A program made the position numbers and the translations under genes. From NCBI RefSeq assembly GCF_000346465.2, contig NC_034013.1, forward strand, positions 14,018,486 through 14,082,485: a stretch of DNA of 64,000 nucleotides, in the 5' to 3' direction. The DNA is from Prunus persica. Its lineage: Eukaryota > Streptophyta > Magnoliopsida > Rosales > Rosaceae. Below the pieces are notes generated by a model. It had not been told where the DNA came from. It was given only the letters and a program-made list of their open reading frames with translations, and made no database searches. Positions 15,701 through 26,779 of this stretch are shown piece after piece (the first letter of the stretch is position 1; every line of letters starts with the position of its first letter).

Positions 15701-18510
15701 TTTCTTATAAGCTAGGAAATTACCATATGTGGGTTTTATTAGTAACTCTGTTACTTTCTGTCTACTAAAAAAACAGTTAGGTGGTGAACAAGTTCACTTT
15801 ATGTCAATGCATTATGTATGATGCCTTTTTGTGAAATCTTATAGGCTTTCTCTGGACTTGATCGTGCGATTGCAAAGCAAGCAAAATTGTCGGGTAACAC
15901 AGCATTGGATGCTGTTTTGAATGCACAGTTCTTGGTCCAAATTGGAATTTTTACTGCAGTGCCAATGGTAATGGGCTTTATACTTGAACTGGGATTGCTA
16001 AAGGTTAGTCTATTTAATTCTCATCAGTGTCATGCTCATGTTTAACGTCCCTATCTCTGATTCTATCATACAATGCGGCTGCATACTCTTGGCATTGATG
16101 GCTATAACTTTTAGTTTACCAGGATGGTAACTAGAAACCACAAGATGAAGTAATTACTTCTAGGCTTAGGCTTCTAGGGCTCTGGATTTGTATACATAAT
16201 TATGGAAATGTATAGCATTTAAAATCCTAATAGCTTTTGTAATTAAAATCCTTTTATGTGTTGCAGGCGGTTTTTAGTTTTATCACAATGCAGCTTCAGT
16301 TATGTTCTGTGTTCTTCACGTTCTCGTTAGGAACTAGAACTCATTATTTTGGGCGCACCATCCTCCATGGAGGTGCAAAGGTATGTATTTGGTTTACTTC
16401 TCCTTTGTTAGAAGCTCTGTTTTTGTTTTCTTGCTTGTGTTATTTTATGGAATTAATTGGTTATATTTGCATTTTTCATTTCCCCAACAGTACCGAGCTA
16501 CTGGTAGAGGCTTTGTTGTTCGTCACATAAAGTTTGCTGAGAATTATAGGCTCTACTCTAGAAGTCATTTTGTCAAAGCGTGAGTGACATTTTCTAGTGA
16601 TGAATAAATAAATTCTTTTCCTTCTTTTATTTTTTGAAAAAGGGGGGGCGGTGGGTTGTGTAGTTGCTTTTATATTCCTGAAGCTCTTAAACCCTTTTTT
16701 TTAGTTAGTTCTCATGACTTAATATTTGCAGGTTTGAAGTGGCTGTGCTTCTCATAGTTTACATTGCATATGGGTACACAGATGGTGGTGCTGTTTCTTT
16801 CGTTTTGCTAACTCTCAGTAGTTGGTTCCTAGTCATCTCCTGGTTGTTTGCTCCCTATATCTTTAATCCCTCTGGTTTTGAGTGGCAAAAGTATGTAATA
16901 TCCACTTTTTGTGGAATCTTTGTATCTACTTTTTCTGTGACATTTTAGTTTGGGTTATCTTTCAATTTGTATGGTTCATATATGTGAAGCTGTTCACTTT
17001 CTCTTGAAACAACTGAGCTGTTGTCTTGTTAATGAAACAGGACGGTGGAGGATTTTGATGATTGGACCAGTTGGCTTCTTTACAGAGGTGGAGTAGGAGT
17101 TAAGGGAGAGAATAGCTGGGAATCTTGGTGGGATGAAGAGCAGGTTTGTAACTCAACTGTACTTCAACAAAATTGTTTTTGTTCTTTCTGTTCTTTGTTT
17201 TTTTTTCTTTATAGCAAATTTCCCAGTTTACATAAGTTTTCATGATGCGAGCATCTGAATAGGTTTTATTAAAGGATTTATTTGTGCTCTTCTTTAAGAC
17301 TGGAGGCTGCTGCATGTTAGTTGTTCTTTAATCAAGTTTTGTTTAGGATTGTGGGTCATTCTGTTGTTATGTAGAGCTGTGTTGTATGTTCAAGGTGATC
17401 TTCACGTTCACAGTTTTGCAAACAAAGTTTTTATCTTTTTGTTCTGAACTTGTATCTCAAGGAATCTCTCTCTCCCCCTCTGGATGCCAACTGGTGGAGC
17501 TAAACTTCTTCCCCCATTGTGTTTTATTGTGTTAAAAAGTGTTATTTCTTTTTACTATTTGTTTTGTTTGTTGTATATGTCAAGTTGTTTTTCTGCTCAC
17601 GCAGATGCATATTCAAACATTGAGAGGTCGTATATTGGAAACAATTTTGAGCTTGAGGTTCTTCTTGTTTCAATATGGCATTGTGTACAAACTCCATATA
17701 ACTGGAAAGGGCACATCGCTTGCGGTACACTTCATATCACTTGAACCTTTTTGTGATTTTAGATGGGACATTTGCTTTTGATTGTTGGCATTCTTTGTTC
17801 CTTATCTTGACAGTTCTTTCTTTTTTTGGAATCCAGATTTACGGCTTCTCTTGGGTTGTATTGGTAGCTATTGTCATGATTTTTAAGGTTTGTATCAAGA
17901 AAGCTAACCCTTGCGTCATGCCCTTGAGCGTGCTTGATGTTAGTGAAACTCGTACTCTTTATGGCTAAACGTATTTTACATTGCAGGTTTTCACCTTCAG
18001 TCCTAAAAAGTCAGCCAACTTCCAGCTAGTGATGAGATTTATACAGGGTGTGGCATCCTTGGGACTTGTTGCAGTTATTGCTCTTCTTGTTATATTTACT
18101 GGACTTTCAATACCGGACCTATTCGCAAGCTTCCTTGCAATTGTTCCTACTGGATGGGCCATAATATGTGTAAGTTAATCTTTTAGGCTTGCATTCATAT
18201 TACATTTTTAACTTGTGTTTTGTACTGTGATTTCCCATCTTTCTTTTAATCGGAATTGGTTGTGCCTAAACAGCTAGCCATCACTTGGAAGAAGATCGTC
18301 AGAAGTCTTGGCTTATGGGATTCAGTAAGGGAGTTTGCCAGAATGTACGATGCTGGTATGGGTATGCTCATTTTCGCTCCAATAGCATTCTTGTCATGGT
18401 TCCCATTCATCTCCACCTTCCAGTCTCGGCTTCTGTTTAACCAAGCCTTTAGCCGTGGGTTGGAAATCTCGCTCATTCTTGCTGGAAACAAAGCTAACGT
18501 TGAGGTCTGA
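1..18510 (+). CDS. CALS10: Callose synthase, CALS10/GSL8 type (3' part, 38 exons, 5' end outside window)
   Basis: Makes callose (beta-1,3-glucan) from UDP-glucose at the plasma membrane and cell plate. Exons: 1-136, 257-380, 478-664, 774-826, 1572-1632, 1992-2073, 2894-2943, 3222-3308, 3589-3671, 4212-4239, 4839-4933, 5060-5141, 5228-5388, 5511-5631, 6149-6246, 6350-6440, 6556-6716, 6821-6930, 8554-8688, 8831-8899, 8992-9163, 12471-12588, 13006-13125, 13409-13524, 13641-13724, 13861-13973, 14604-14656, 14739-14915, 15013-15060, 15845-16003, 16267-16380, 16491-16579, 16732-16890, 17041-17143, 17605-17724, 17837-17887, 17987-18169, 18274-18510. They join in frame into 1409 codons without a stop. 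The first exons give membrane spans. The glucan-synthase domain begins near LHLLLTVKDSA (6.58 kb) and includes GEGKPENQNHAIVFTRGEA, GVREHVFTGSVSSLAWFMSN and QVGKGRDVGLNQ. The last nine exons supply the C-terminal membrane bundle. The ending ISLILAGNKANVEV fits CALS10 as I remember it better than CALS9, 11 or 12. Roughly 490 N-terminal residues lie upstream. Confidence 0.93.
665..773 (+). other. GC-AG intron in the callose synthase gene
   Basis: The exon ends in CAG at 664 and the intron begins GCAAGT, a GC donor with an otherwise perfect consensus. The acceptor is TTCCAG at 773. No GT donor nearby keeps the frame (IYQ/ERYFVGRG). Confidence 0.8.
1633..1991 (+). other. Second GC-AG intron in the callose synthase gene
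   Basis: The exon ends FLQ (CTC CAG) at 1632 and the intron starts GCAAGG. The acceptor is CTGCAG at 1991, followed by IKPLVEPTR. No in-frame GT alternative is seen close by. Confidence 0.75.
3688..3740 (+). repeat. TTA trinucleotide microsatellite
   Basis: An uninterrupted run of ATT/TTA units lies in the callose synthase intron between the exons ending at 3671 and starting at 4212, followed by further T-rich sequence. The long isoleucine or tyrosine runs it yields in translation are artefacts. Confidence 0.9.
7118..8113. repeat. Diverged direct repeat inside the 6931-8553 intron
   Basis: About 7118-7290 and about 7966-8113 share a run of similar phrases: TGGTAGGACTGTACTATT against TGGACCACTATTTGGTGG, then AAAAATAC..GAAACTT(T)GACAAAATA, GGTTCCACTACTAA, and TTTTGTGATAAA. 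The sequence between them (7291-7878) is of unknown origin. It contains a short TA repeat and a stretch beginning near TTGAGGGTAAAGCGAGGC. The arrangement suggests a transposon nested in, or flanked by, an old duplication. Family not recognised. Confidence 0.45.
9230..9692. other. Purine-rich, repeat-like intron sequence
   Basis: This stretch left of the LINE is rich in AGA, with the phrase AAAATATAGAT followed by GAAAAGACGAAAGA or GAAGGGACGAAAGA occurring twice (about 9300 and 9371). It looks like transposon-derived DNA, but no coding part or clear terminal repeats were found. Confidence 0.35.
9693..11957 (-). mobile_element. 5'-truncated LINE (non-LTR retrotransposon) in a callose synthase intron
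   Basis: The element is antisense to the host gene. Its 3' poly(A) appears as a T run of about 20 at 9701-9720. The 8-bp string CTTTGTCT occurs on both sides (9693-9700 and 11950-11957) and fits a target-site duplication. On the minus strand, pieces of a reverse transcriptase are readable: the region around KSPGADGFT (11.41-11.90 kb), the RGVRQGDPLSP block and the catalytic box FVDD (10.83-11.27 kb). Toward the 3' end there is a zinc-knuckle RVT tail with W, C and H residues (9.90-10.77 kb). The pieces lie in different frames, so the copy is dead. No 5' endonuclease part is present. The intron as a whole runs 9164-12470. Confidence 0.9.
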
Positions 18511-20060
18511 TCGGTACACCCCTCCCTTGAAATTTTTGGCCGCTGCAACTTTCCAGAGATTGTATATTTTCGACTGATACGGCCTTGTATGATACTGTAC
18601 TTTTTGTTCATGTACGGCAAAGGTAGAAGATGGATTGTCTCTGTAAATAGATTTGTAAAAAATTGTAGCTGTGGCTGAGAATTATTTTTGTGAATTCTTT
18701 GACGGTTGTTGGAGGGGCAGGAGGTCATTTGGGAACTCGTGTTTCTACTCATTGAATTACTGCCCCATTTTTTGTAACTGACATGATAGTTCTTACGATG
18801 CCACAGTTGTGCCATTTTATCATTCCAAATCCCAACAGAGCATTTCTAGTTCAAACGACGTGGATTTACGAGTGCATTACAGAAGTTATCATAATCCCTA
18901 AATCATAAATTGGATCAGACATTGAAATAATTACAATGATTCGCCAGTCACATTTTCTTGAGAAATGGTGGAAGAAATGTTTTCTACTGTTTGCAATGAT
19001 TTCTTGATTATAAGAGCAAAAACTAATTTTTCTTGTCGTACTTTGGACTGGTTGAACCTTAGGCATCCTTGCACTCGTTACGGGACTTGCTTTCATCTAA
19101 TCTGCTAGGCATTCTCCTTCAGCTATTGAGTGTTGTAAAGCTGCAACCCTCCACCTCAAACGTCAAAAGCCTGATATTGTGAATTTTGAGGTTTTGTGAA
19201 TGAATTTTCGAGTCTTTCAAATGCACTTTGTAATTTGGGGTTCGTTAATATGCTTAGATTTCATTGTACCACATAGTTTAGTGGAACTCAAAAAGTCGAA
19301 AAATAACCCACCAAAGTGAAATTTCATTAACAAAACTCAAGGTGAATTTCATTCGTGAAATTTCAAAAGATGATAATTTATTCATGAAATTCAAAAATGC
19401 GAAAATGGGAAATGGTGAGACACGAAACTTTATTCACAAAGCCCAAAAACACAAGAATGAAATTTTGCATTCTGAATCCCCTATAAAATTTTCGCATATG
19501 GGGCTTTGCGAATGAGTTTTGGAAATTATGGGTTTCGTGAATAAATTTTTGTTTGTTGTGTTTCTCGAATGCATTTTCGCATTTTAGAGTTTTGTAAATG
19601 AATTGTTATAATTTGGAGTTCCTTAATATATTTGCATTCTAGCGTTTCAAGTGGATTTTCACATTTGAGGATTTTTGCGAATGAATTTTTGTAATTTTGG
19701 AATTTCAAAAATAAATTTTCACAATTTTTAGGTTTCACTAATGAAAATAAATAAGCGGTTGCCACATCAACTGGTGTAATCTTTAATATATTCGATATTT
19801 TATATAATTTACAGTTCAGCACAGCAAGGTGCCATGACACATGGATCTAGTCTCTTCTAGAGGAAAGAAACGGTGCGTACATGTGTGTACCTCAACATAT
19901 TTGCTACGTAGGCAAACAAAACATGCAAACATTAACGAGGGAGAAGAGAAAGGATAACAATCAACAAGATAACAAAAAGGCTCATCTCCTAAAATGGCCT
20001 AACAAATCGCTCCTTGTTTCTCTCTCTCTAGAGTCTTTTGACTCTACAACAACATCCCCT
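18511..20060. other. 3' UTR of callose synthase and intergenic spacer
   Basis: About 300 bases after the stop codon are probably the callose synthase 3' UTR. Open frames on the opposite strand there (18246-18815) are shadows of the last exon. The rest is AT-rich spacer with the degenerate repeat listed separately. No further gene is seen. Confidence 0.6.
19170..19745. repeat. Degenerate short tandem repeat
   Basis: Variants of TTTCGTGAATGAATTTTCG recur at irregular spacing of roughly 25-40 bp (for example near 19195, 19330, 19505, 19535, 19590 and 19675), together with GCATTTTAG and GTAATTTGG phrases. This looks like an eroded minisatellite. No protein is encoded. Confidence 0.55.
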
Positions 20061-20061
20061 C

Positions 20062-20146
20062 TCTCTCCTTTATAATATTTTTTCCTTTTCTTGTAAAACT
20101 TCCTCCTCCAAACCATCCAGTCTGCAGCTCCCGCCTTCCCTCCATC
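20062..20146 (+). promoter_or_regulatory. Likely core promoter and leader of the NOI/RIN4-like gene
   Basis: A TATA-like CTTTATAATAT lies about 75 bases before the ATG at 20147, preceded and followed by CT-rich tracts typical of plant leaders. Confidence 0.4.
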
Positions 20147-21334
20147 ATGGCTTCGGTAACATCTTCTTCCCCTCGTTTTGTTTTATTTTAAATTTATGTA
20201 TCTATAGGCAAGGCATGCAGGCATGCGTGTTATTAATTTCATCGTGAAGTTTCTTATTCAATTTATTATTTAGAAGTTTGGGCAATTTCTTTTGTCGTAA
20301 AGGTGAAAGAATGAGTTTTAGGTTTTCTATTGTAATGTCCTGAAGGCAATCTCTTTCCGTAATTCCTAGCATTCCAGTCATGCATACTTGGATACGTATG
20401 CAATAAAGGGACTCTGACATTGGTCTTCCATGGAGGATCTTCCTTCATCATCTTTTTTGTTTTTTCGTTTCTCTGGTGCAATTTTTTGCCCTATTTGATT
20501 GAATTGATACCGATATTACATGTTAAACTCCTCCAGATCAAAGTTAGTAAATTGGGTAAGAATATATAGGAATTATGTATATTCCCTCCCTCCCTGTCTC
20601 CATCATAATTGTGACGGTACAATGTGTTTGTTCATGATTCTTTTCTTAAGTTATTTAAATACCAAGTCAGCAAGGTAAATGGTAAACCCTCAGTCTTCAC
20701 GCAGTTTATGTACGAAAGGCAGAGGATTGATGTGGAGGGAAGGTTAAGGTTAAGGTTAGAGAACGGAGGTGAAGAATAAAGGCAGATGTGTGGAGAAATG
20801 GGTTCGATATAGGTTTCATCAAAACCATGTTTTTTTTCTTCCTATCTTTATAGAACAATTAGTATCAGTATGTGCGCGCGCACACGTATGTTTGTATAAA
20901 TCGTAATGGGCAAATGAGACAGATGACCTAGCTAGTTAGTGTGGTAGATACTAACACTTTTTCAACAATTCAGCAGGATAAAGGTCGGCCATTACCTAAA
21001 TTTGGGGAGTGGGATGTAAATAACCCAGCTTCAGCTGAAGGATTTACTGTCATATTCAACAAGGCCAGAGATGAAAAGAAGACCAGTGCAGCTCAAGTGA
21101 AGATGGTCACCCCACGAAAAACTGACGGCAGCCTACGAAGAAATGGTACTGGATACAACACTGTCAATGAGCATTATCCCAAATATCCTCCCTCAAAGGT
21201 AAAACAAATACTAGAGGTGCCCATGGAATGTGACTTTTGGGTTGTGTCTGTCAATGCCATTTTTTCACTATTTCTCAGAGCATTGTTGTTTTTCTGATTG
21301 AATATTGCAGAAGAGATGGTTTTGCTGTGGTTGA
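20147..21334 (+). CDS. NOI/RIN4-family small protein
   Basis: Three exons: 20147-20155 (MAS), 20974-21198 and 21311-21334, giving 85 residues. Residues 4-35 carry the NOI (nitrate-induced) box: RPLPKFGEWDV, then FTVIFNKARDEKK. In RIN4 the PxFGxW stretch is the site cut by the bacterial protease AvrRpt2, and the family acts as membrane-bound immune adaptors. The C-terminus KRWFCCG has the CC pair used for lipid attachment in the family. The first intron (818 bp) follows the third codon, as is common for short NOI genes. The acceptor before exon 2 is CAGCAG, so one glutamine could be in or out. The middle of the protein (VKMVTPRKTDGSLRRNG) is typical filler for this family. The only relative in the window is the broken copy at 26.6 kb. 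Confidence 0.85.
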
Positions 21335-22266
21335 CATAAATCAACAACTGCTTTTGGGGCATGGTGATGATAATGCAATATATTAGGTGGGACTGGGAGG
21401 AGCTACAAGCAAAGACACTTTCTGGTGCCTGGGAAAGATGTGGAACAGCAAATTCTCATATATAAACAGTTTTTTTTAGTTCCTTCCTTTCCTTTTCACT
21501 TGTGCTTGATTTTGGCTTCTTTTGTCTTCTATATATATGTTTCAAAAGGTTTTGCATATATATATTTTGTTATATAGCATGAAAAAGAGGACTGGTAAAC
21601 ATAAAAATTTGTAATATATATATATATATAGAAATTTGTCGTTCTCAGTTTAATACTTGGGCACAACAATATCACTCTATTACTAATAAGAGTAAAATAT
21701 ATTACTATTGTACCTGGAGTTCACTGCTTAGTTCTGTGGAAAATTGCACTAGAAATATATATGGTTGCAGCAGGACCTTGCATGAATCTCATCAGCTCCT
21801 ACCAAGCCCTGAAGCTAATTCATTTCAGGAGGAACAGAGTGAATCCCCATCGCCCGCTGGTTAAAAGAAAACCCCCCCTCTCTCCCTTATTGGCAGTCCA
21901 TTACAGAAGTGGCCTATTGAAGATACTCGTAAGAGACCGTAGCCATAAATTTCTGAGGGCATTCCGAATTAAACTTGGATTTTCTGGTAAAATGACATAA
22001 CTACGAAATTATTTACATGTCCTGTTTCCATTAAGTTCTCACACCCGAAACTGAGGCCTGTGGCAGCTGGGAGAAAAAGTACAATACATTTCTAGGACTA
22101 AATAAGAAATAGAGATCACATATCCTTGGTGGTGCGAATTCTGTGCTATAACAGACATTTCATGCAAAACTTATTACACAGGATGCGGTTGATTGTAGCA
22201 TCAGTTCTACTTCTACTCCCAGATGTTCGTGCCCCATTTGTAGTCATCGAGTCACAGAATGGGAGT
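21335..22266. other. Spacer with the 3' flank block of ZF-a
   Basis: After the NOI stop come AT-rich sequence and a short TA repeat near 21617. From about 21885 starts a block (ATTACAGAAGTGGC, GAAGATACTCG, CCTGTTTCCATTAAGTTC, CCTGTGGCAGCTGG) that recurs downstream of most CCCH genes in this array. It is probably their shared 3' UTR and flank. No other gene is seen. Confidence 0.6.
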
Positions 22267-22972
22267 TCATAATGACGGATGGTCAAATTTACAAGCTGGC
22301 CCAGAATTGCAAATGCCATAGCTACTGTATTGTGTGCAGATGTTCTGACCCTGGGATTACAAATTTAACACAAAATTTGTGTGATCAATGACATGCAATA
22401 ATGAAGCGTAATATGTGATCAAACAAAGGCTGTCATGGTTAGTCAAGAATCTTTATGTTGAAAGAGAGATGTCCACAACTTTGACTACAATTTTGTCCCA
22501 AGGTCAAATTTGTATTAGTAATGAACATCTTTATGGCACACTGCTAATTTATTCAAAGGAAGCTAACAACTTGCAAAATTTTGAATTTTCCAATTATTCC
22601 ATCACTTGAAAAAATTGTACAACAGCTACTTGTTAGATCATATTCCATAATTATGTATTCACTTTTGAAAAGCAAAATTCAAAGAAAAGAGAACTTACTG
22701 GTCTCAAAGGCAGGCCCTTGTCATTCAGTGCACATGAGGGGGACACTGCAGTCTGATTTTTGGGATGGTGATATTTGCAATTAGATTTAAACTTACAATC
22801 CCCTGTTGTTGAGAAGTAAATGCATACAGGTTGCCCAGGTCGTTGTGGGAGCTCTTCAACTTGCTGCTGCTGTGGATATTGTTCATAAGCGTTGGTTTCA
22901 GTCACTGAGTGGTTAAAAACATATGGTGGATGTGCAGGCATACTTGTTTCTGTAGCCTGAACGTGCCACAAC

Positions 22973-23023
<51 letters not shown>

Positions 23024-25141
23024 CATACTAAAAATGGTTTTTTTTTAAAAGTAACATGGAAAAAAAGGTTCTTACTTGAAATCTTATCCCTTAAAAAATG
23101 TTAAATTGTATATCAAAGTGATGACAGTTACTGAAACTGATGACTATAATACGGGAGTGATGAATAACAGTACCTGATAACCATTGTGTTCTGTATTTCT
23201 GGAAGGAATCCCTTGAGATGGTGGAATTATAAGTGGAGCATTGTTCAATGATCTTGGTGCAGACCATCGTGCTGCTGTTGATGACGATGCACCTTGCAAT
23301 GATGCAGGTTCCCCATTACCATATCCAGATGGGGGGTCAGATTCTCCTGCAGGTGTAGGATCAGGGTGATTAAACCTACAGCTTAAACCATACCCGCAGG
23401 AGAGATTTCGCATATAGTAGGGACAGTCTCTCTCCCCCTGTAACACGTTAAAATAAATATTCAAAGAAGAGACTGAGACATGATAATAGCTCCAAAAGAC
23501 CACAAATATACGCAAAGATAAAATCATAAATCTTAAAGATCATGAATAGATATTCATTCCTCAAAATTTTGCAGATCAAACCTAAAATTTATACCGGACG
23601 AATTGGCAGGCCCATAAAGTTTTCTACAAATGGAGCTGCAAAAGGTTCCCTACTTCTGGGGTTGAAACTACCATCTCTTCCGTCTTTACGTCCTCCTGAC
23701 CAGAAGTGATCCTGCAACAAGCTCAAGTGGTATAACATTAATGTCTCAAACACTAAGGCGGACCCAATGTCCCCATTTCTCTGGCACAACAATTTTCACC
23801 ACAAAGATGTATGCAAAAGAAAAAGCCAGTTCCAGGCTTTCGGCTACAAGCAAAAGTAAAATATCTTCTATGGCAATATCATTTTTTAGCAAATATGAAA
23901 GTGGTGCGTCCCTTCATTTCGAGTCAATTCCGCGGACAACAATTATGATCGCAGCATAATATACTAACACTAGCAGTGTGCCATAAATGTTGTAACTGAA
24001 ATGAGGCCGAGACCCGGCAAACATAAAAAGTCTCAACCTTTCAACCATAAACATACATTCGCAAATGCTGAAGGCGAAAGAAGACAGATACCTGATTGTT
24101 TTTCGTTGTTGTGCGAGGGTGATTAAACTTGCAATTGGACCTAAACTTACAAGTCCCAGTCTTTAGATAATACGAACAGTCTGCAGCTTCAGGCCTCAAT
24201 GGGTAATGACGGCTTCTGCTTATTTCCTCATCCCTCTCTTGGCTCTGTGTCTCGTTTCCATTTTCGTTTTCGCTTTCAGTTTCTCGGCCACTACAACTCC
24301 CCTTAGCCTCTTGTTTATCTTCCTCCTTTCGTTTCAAACACAATTTACGAATCGCATCAATGATGGTAGGATCCACCTCAGCAGAGTCCAACACCATCTC
24401 ACGGAGGACGGCGGGATCGAATTTCCGAAGCTCATTAATAACGGCGGGGTCGTGTGTCCGAATCTCATAAAGGAGGACAGGGTCATCTTTCAGAATCTCT
24501 TCAAGGATGGCAAGATCGCGATCAGACAGTTCAGGACAGGGAACGACGTCGTTGTTACCGGAATTTGGGGGAACGACGTCGTTGTTACCGGAATTTGAGG
24601 GAACGACGTCGTTGTTACCGGAATTTGTGGGAACCCCGATGACTAGAGAGCTCTCAGTTACTGGCCGACTACAACTCCAGTCGGCCTCCTCGTCACCTTC
24701 CTCTTTCTCAGACAGTTCAGAAATCGCATCGATGATGGCAGGATCCAATTCAGCAGAGTCGCGGAGGACGGCGGGGTCGATTCTCAGAAGCTCATCAAGG
24801 GCGACGGGGTCGATTTTCAGAAGCTCATCAAGGACGGCGGGGTCGAGTGTCCGAATCTTATCAAAGAAGACAGGGTCATTTTTCAGAATCTCTTCAACGA
24901 CGGCAAGATCGCCATCAGAGGGAACGACGTCGTTCTTACAGGACTTCGGGCGAACGACGGAATTTGGGGGAACGACGCCGTTGTTACCGGAGTTTGGGGT
25001 AACATCGTCGTTGTTACCGCGATTTGGGGGAACCCAGCTCTCTGTTTGCCGTCCAGATCTCCAATACTTATAAATTACGTAAACCACTGACACTGACACT
25101 GGTAGTAGGAGACGTGCAGCTACAGCTGCAGCTGGCAACAT
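22267..25141 (-). CDS. ZF-a: CCCH zinc-finger protein with N-terminal hydrophobic anchor
   Basis: Five exons read on the minus strand: 24092-25141, 23595-23711, 23174-23437, 22699-22956 and 22267-22350. All join in frame and give 590 residues. Four C-x8-C-x5-C-x3-H fingers are intact: C322-H341, C394-H413, C522-H541 and C568-H587. The family's second finger is gone: the 22-codon exon 2 is missing and exon 3 ([17 protein letters not shown]) has no cysteine or histidine pattern left. Residues 2-22 ([21 protein letters not shown]) are hydrophobic and followed by K, R and Y residues, as in a signal anchor. Exon 1 is very long because of two arrays of an 11-residue [12 protein letters not shown] repeat and a 10-residue [10 protein letters not shown] repeat. 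The tail stops right after finger 5, about 40 residues shorter than in ZF-g. Role unknown; plant relatives bind RNA or DNA. Confidence 0.75.
22978..23020. repeat. AG microsatellite in ZF-a intron
   Basis: A run of about 20 GA/AG units lies in the intron between exons 5 and 4 of ZF-a. The same repeat recurs at the equivalent place in ZF-d, ZF-e and ZF-f, which supports common ancestry of the units. Confidence 0.9.
24537..24632 (-). repeat. 30-bp minisatellite coding for [10 protein letters not shown]
   Basis: Three near-identical 30-bp units (GAACGACGTCGTTGTTACCG plus GAATTTGNGG) lie inside exon 1 of ZF-a. Further diverged copies occur at 24920-25035. They add Asn/Val/Pro-rich decapeptides without breaking the frame. 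Confidence 0.85.
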
Positions 25142-25335
25142 CCTGCTGATCGTGTCTTTGAGAATTAATTAAATATTAGTGATGGATTAAGGAAGCTGGG
25201 TTGCTGGGTTTGCTGTCAACTTAGCAGCCACCAACTACCACTGTGGTTGCTTGCTGCCTTGCACTCTGCACATCCTCACTCATCTGATCACCAGGGCATT
25301 GAGTTTGAGCCAGTATTCTGTTCTTAGTGGTGAAG
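25142..25335 (-). promoter_or_regulatory. Upstream block of ZF-a shared by the array
   Basis: Immediately 5' of exon 1 is a sequence (AGTGATGGAT, GAAGCTGGGTTGCTGGGTTTG, CATCCTCACTCATCTGATCA) also found ahead of ZF-b, c, d, e and f, so proximal promoters were duplicated with the genes. No individual factor site is claimed. Confidence 0.5.
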
Positions 25336-26595
25336 TCAAAGTCATCTGCTTTTTCCTTTTCAATTTTTTTTCTTGTTTTTCTATTTAAACATGATATTTT
25401 TTTTTTATTTCACCTCAATATTTAAATTATTAAGCTCTTAAGTTTTATTATTGTGTAAAAATAAAAAAAATGTTACCCAACTTAATACTTAACTCTAATA
25501 CATGTATAAGCCAATGGATTCTACCGTAGTATAGTAGCGGTGACTTCCCCTTTCCCCCCATGACACTCCCGTTCGAAACTCCATGTGTGCACTTTGGTGC
25601 TTGAGCCCCCCTCCCCTTAGAGTAGCCTATAAATAAAAAATAAAAAATAAAAAATTTATGCTACTACATTTGATAACAGTGTTTTTATCTCTTTAAGTAA
25701 TGTGAAGTTAAGGTGAACTTAGAGTGGTGATGAGCAAGATAATAGGGTGTGAGGTTGACAAGTTTTTAATTAAATTTTTTTTTGTTAGGTGTGTATTTAG
25801 GAGTAGTTTGGGAAGATAGCGAGGTTTTCTTAGAAATTGTGAAAATTTGAATTAAAAGTTGAGGTGAACTTAGAATATAGGGGGAATAAAGAGAAGTGCG
25901 GAGGTTTAAATAGAAAAACTCTTTTTTCCAATGTAATTTGTCGGTTTTCTATTTTGGTATGTGTGTTTTTAGTTATGACAATTTGATCCATATGATTTGA
26001 TATCCTCAAAAAATTCAAGGATACGTCCAAATTTTTGTTCAATTCTATGAATAAGTAAGTATGTTACGGAATTTGATATACCTCGTAATTCAACTATATG
26101 TTATATCCCCTCCCTGTCTCGATTGCAATTGTAAGGTACGATTGAGTTTGTTCATGATTATTTTCTTAAGTTTATTAAATACTAAGCAAGCAAAGGTACA
26201 TGGTAAATTCAGTCTTCACTCAGATCTAATGACATGCAGGCATGCCATATGCATAAGGCAGGGGATTGATATGGAGGTAGGAATGTAGAAATTAATCCAG
26301 TATAATTGACCAAATCATACAAAAAAGTCTACACAAAGGTAAAGGTTAGAGAAGGGGGTGAAGAATGAAGGCAGATGTGTGGAGAAATGGGTTCGAATTC
26401 GATATAGGTTTCATCAAAACCATCTTTTCTGTCCGATCTTCATAGACCGATTAGAATCTATGCGTGTGCGCGCAAACGTGTTTGTATAAATCATAATGGG
26501 CGACCAACATCAAGACGAGACATATGACCTAGCTAGTTAGAGTGGTAGATACTAATTGGGAGCTTTTTTCTTCTTTTTTTTTTTCAATAATTAAG
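25336..26595. other. Spacer containing a copy of NOI upstream DNA
   Basis: AT-rich spacer without a gene. About 26100-26560 repeats the sequence of about 20580-20945 (GGTTAGAGAA, GAAGGCAGATGTGTGGAGAAATGGGTTCGA, TTTCATCAAAACCAT, GACCTAGCTAGTTAG). This is the intron 1 region of the NOI gene. Confidence 0.6.
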
Positions 26596-26779
26596 CAGGC
26601 AAATAACGCAGCTTCAGCTGAAGGATTTACTGTTATATTCAACAAGGCCAGAGATGAAAAGAAGACCAGTGTCAGCTCAAGTGAAGATCGTCACCGCAAA
26701 AAACTGACAGCAGCCTACAAGAAATGGTGCTGGATACAACCCTGTCAATGAGCATTATCCCAAGAATCCTCCCACAAAG
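26596..26779 (+). pseudogene. NOI/RIN4-like exon 2 remnant
   Basis: This matches exon 2 of the intact NOI gene from NPASAEGFTVIFNKARDEKKTS onward, including the splice donor GGTAAAACAAATACT. It lacks the start exon and the PLPKFGEWDV core. Small deletions shift the frame after the KKTS stretch (SVSSSEDRHRKKLTAAYKKW). The third exon was not found. Confidence 0.8.

Noticed and set aside
1..18510. Callose synthase as a pseudogene because of the LINE and long introns
   Set aside because: All 38 exons join in frame with good splice sites and no stop, and the LINE lies wholly within an intron.
18246..18815. 189-codon open frame on the minus strand
   Set aside because: It is the complement of the last callose synthase exon and its 3' UTR, with no family features.
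24507..25073. 188-codon plus-strand frame rich in Ser/Arg/Thr
   Set aside because: Shadow of the repeated ZF-a exon 1 on the opposite strand; the repeats keep all frames open.
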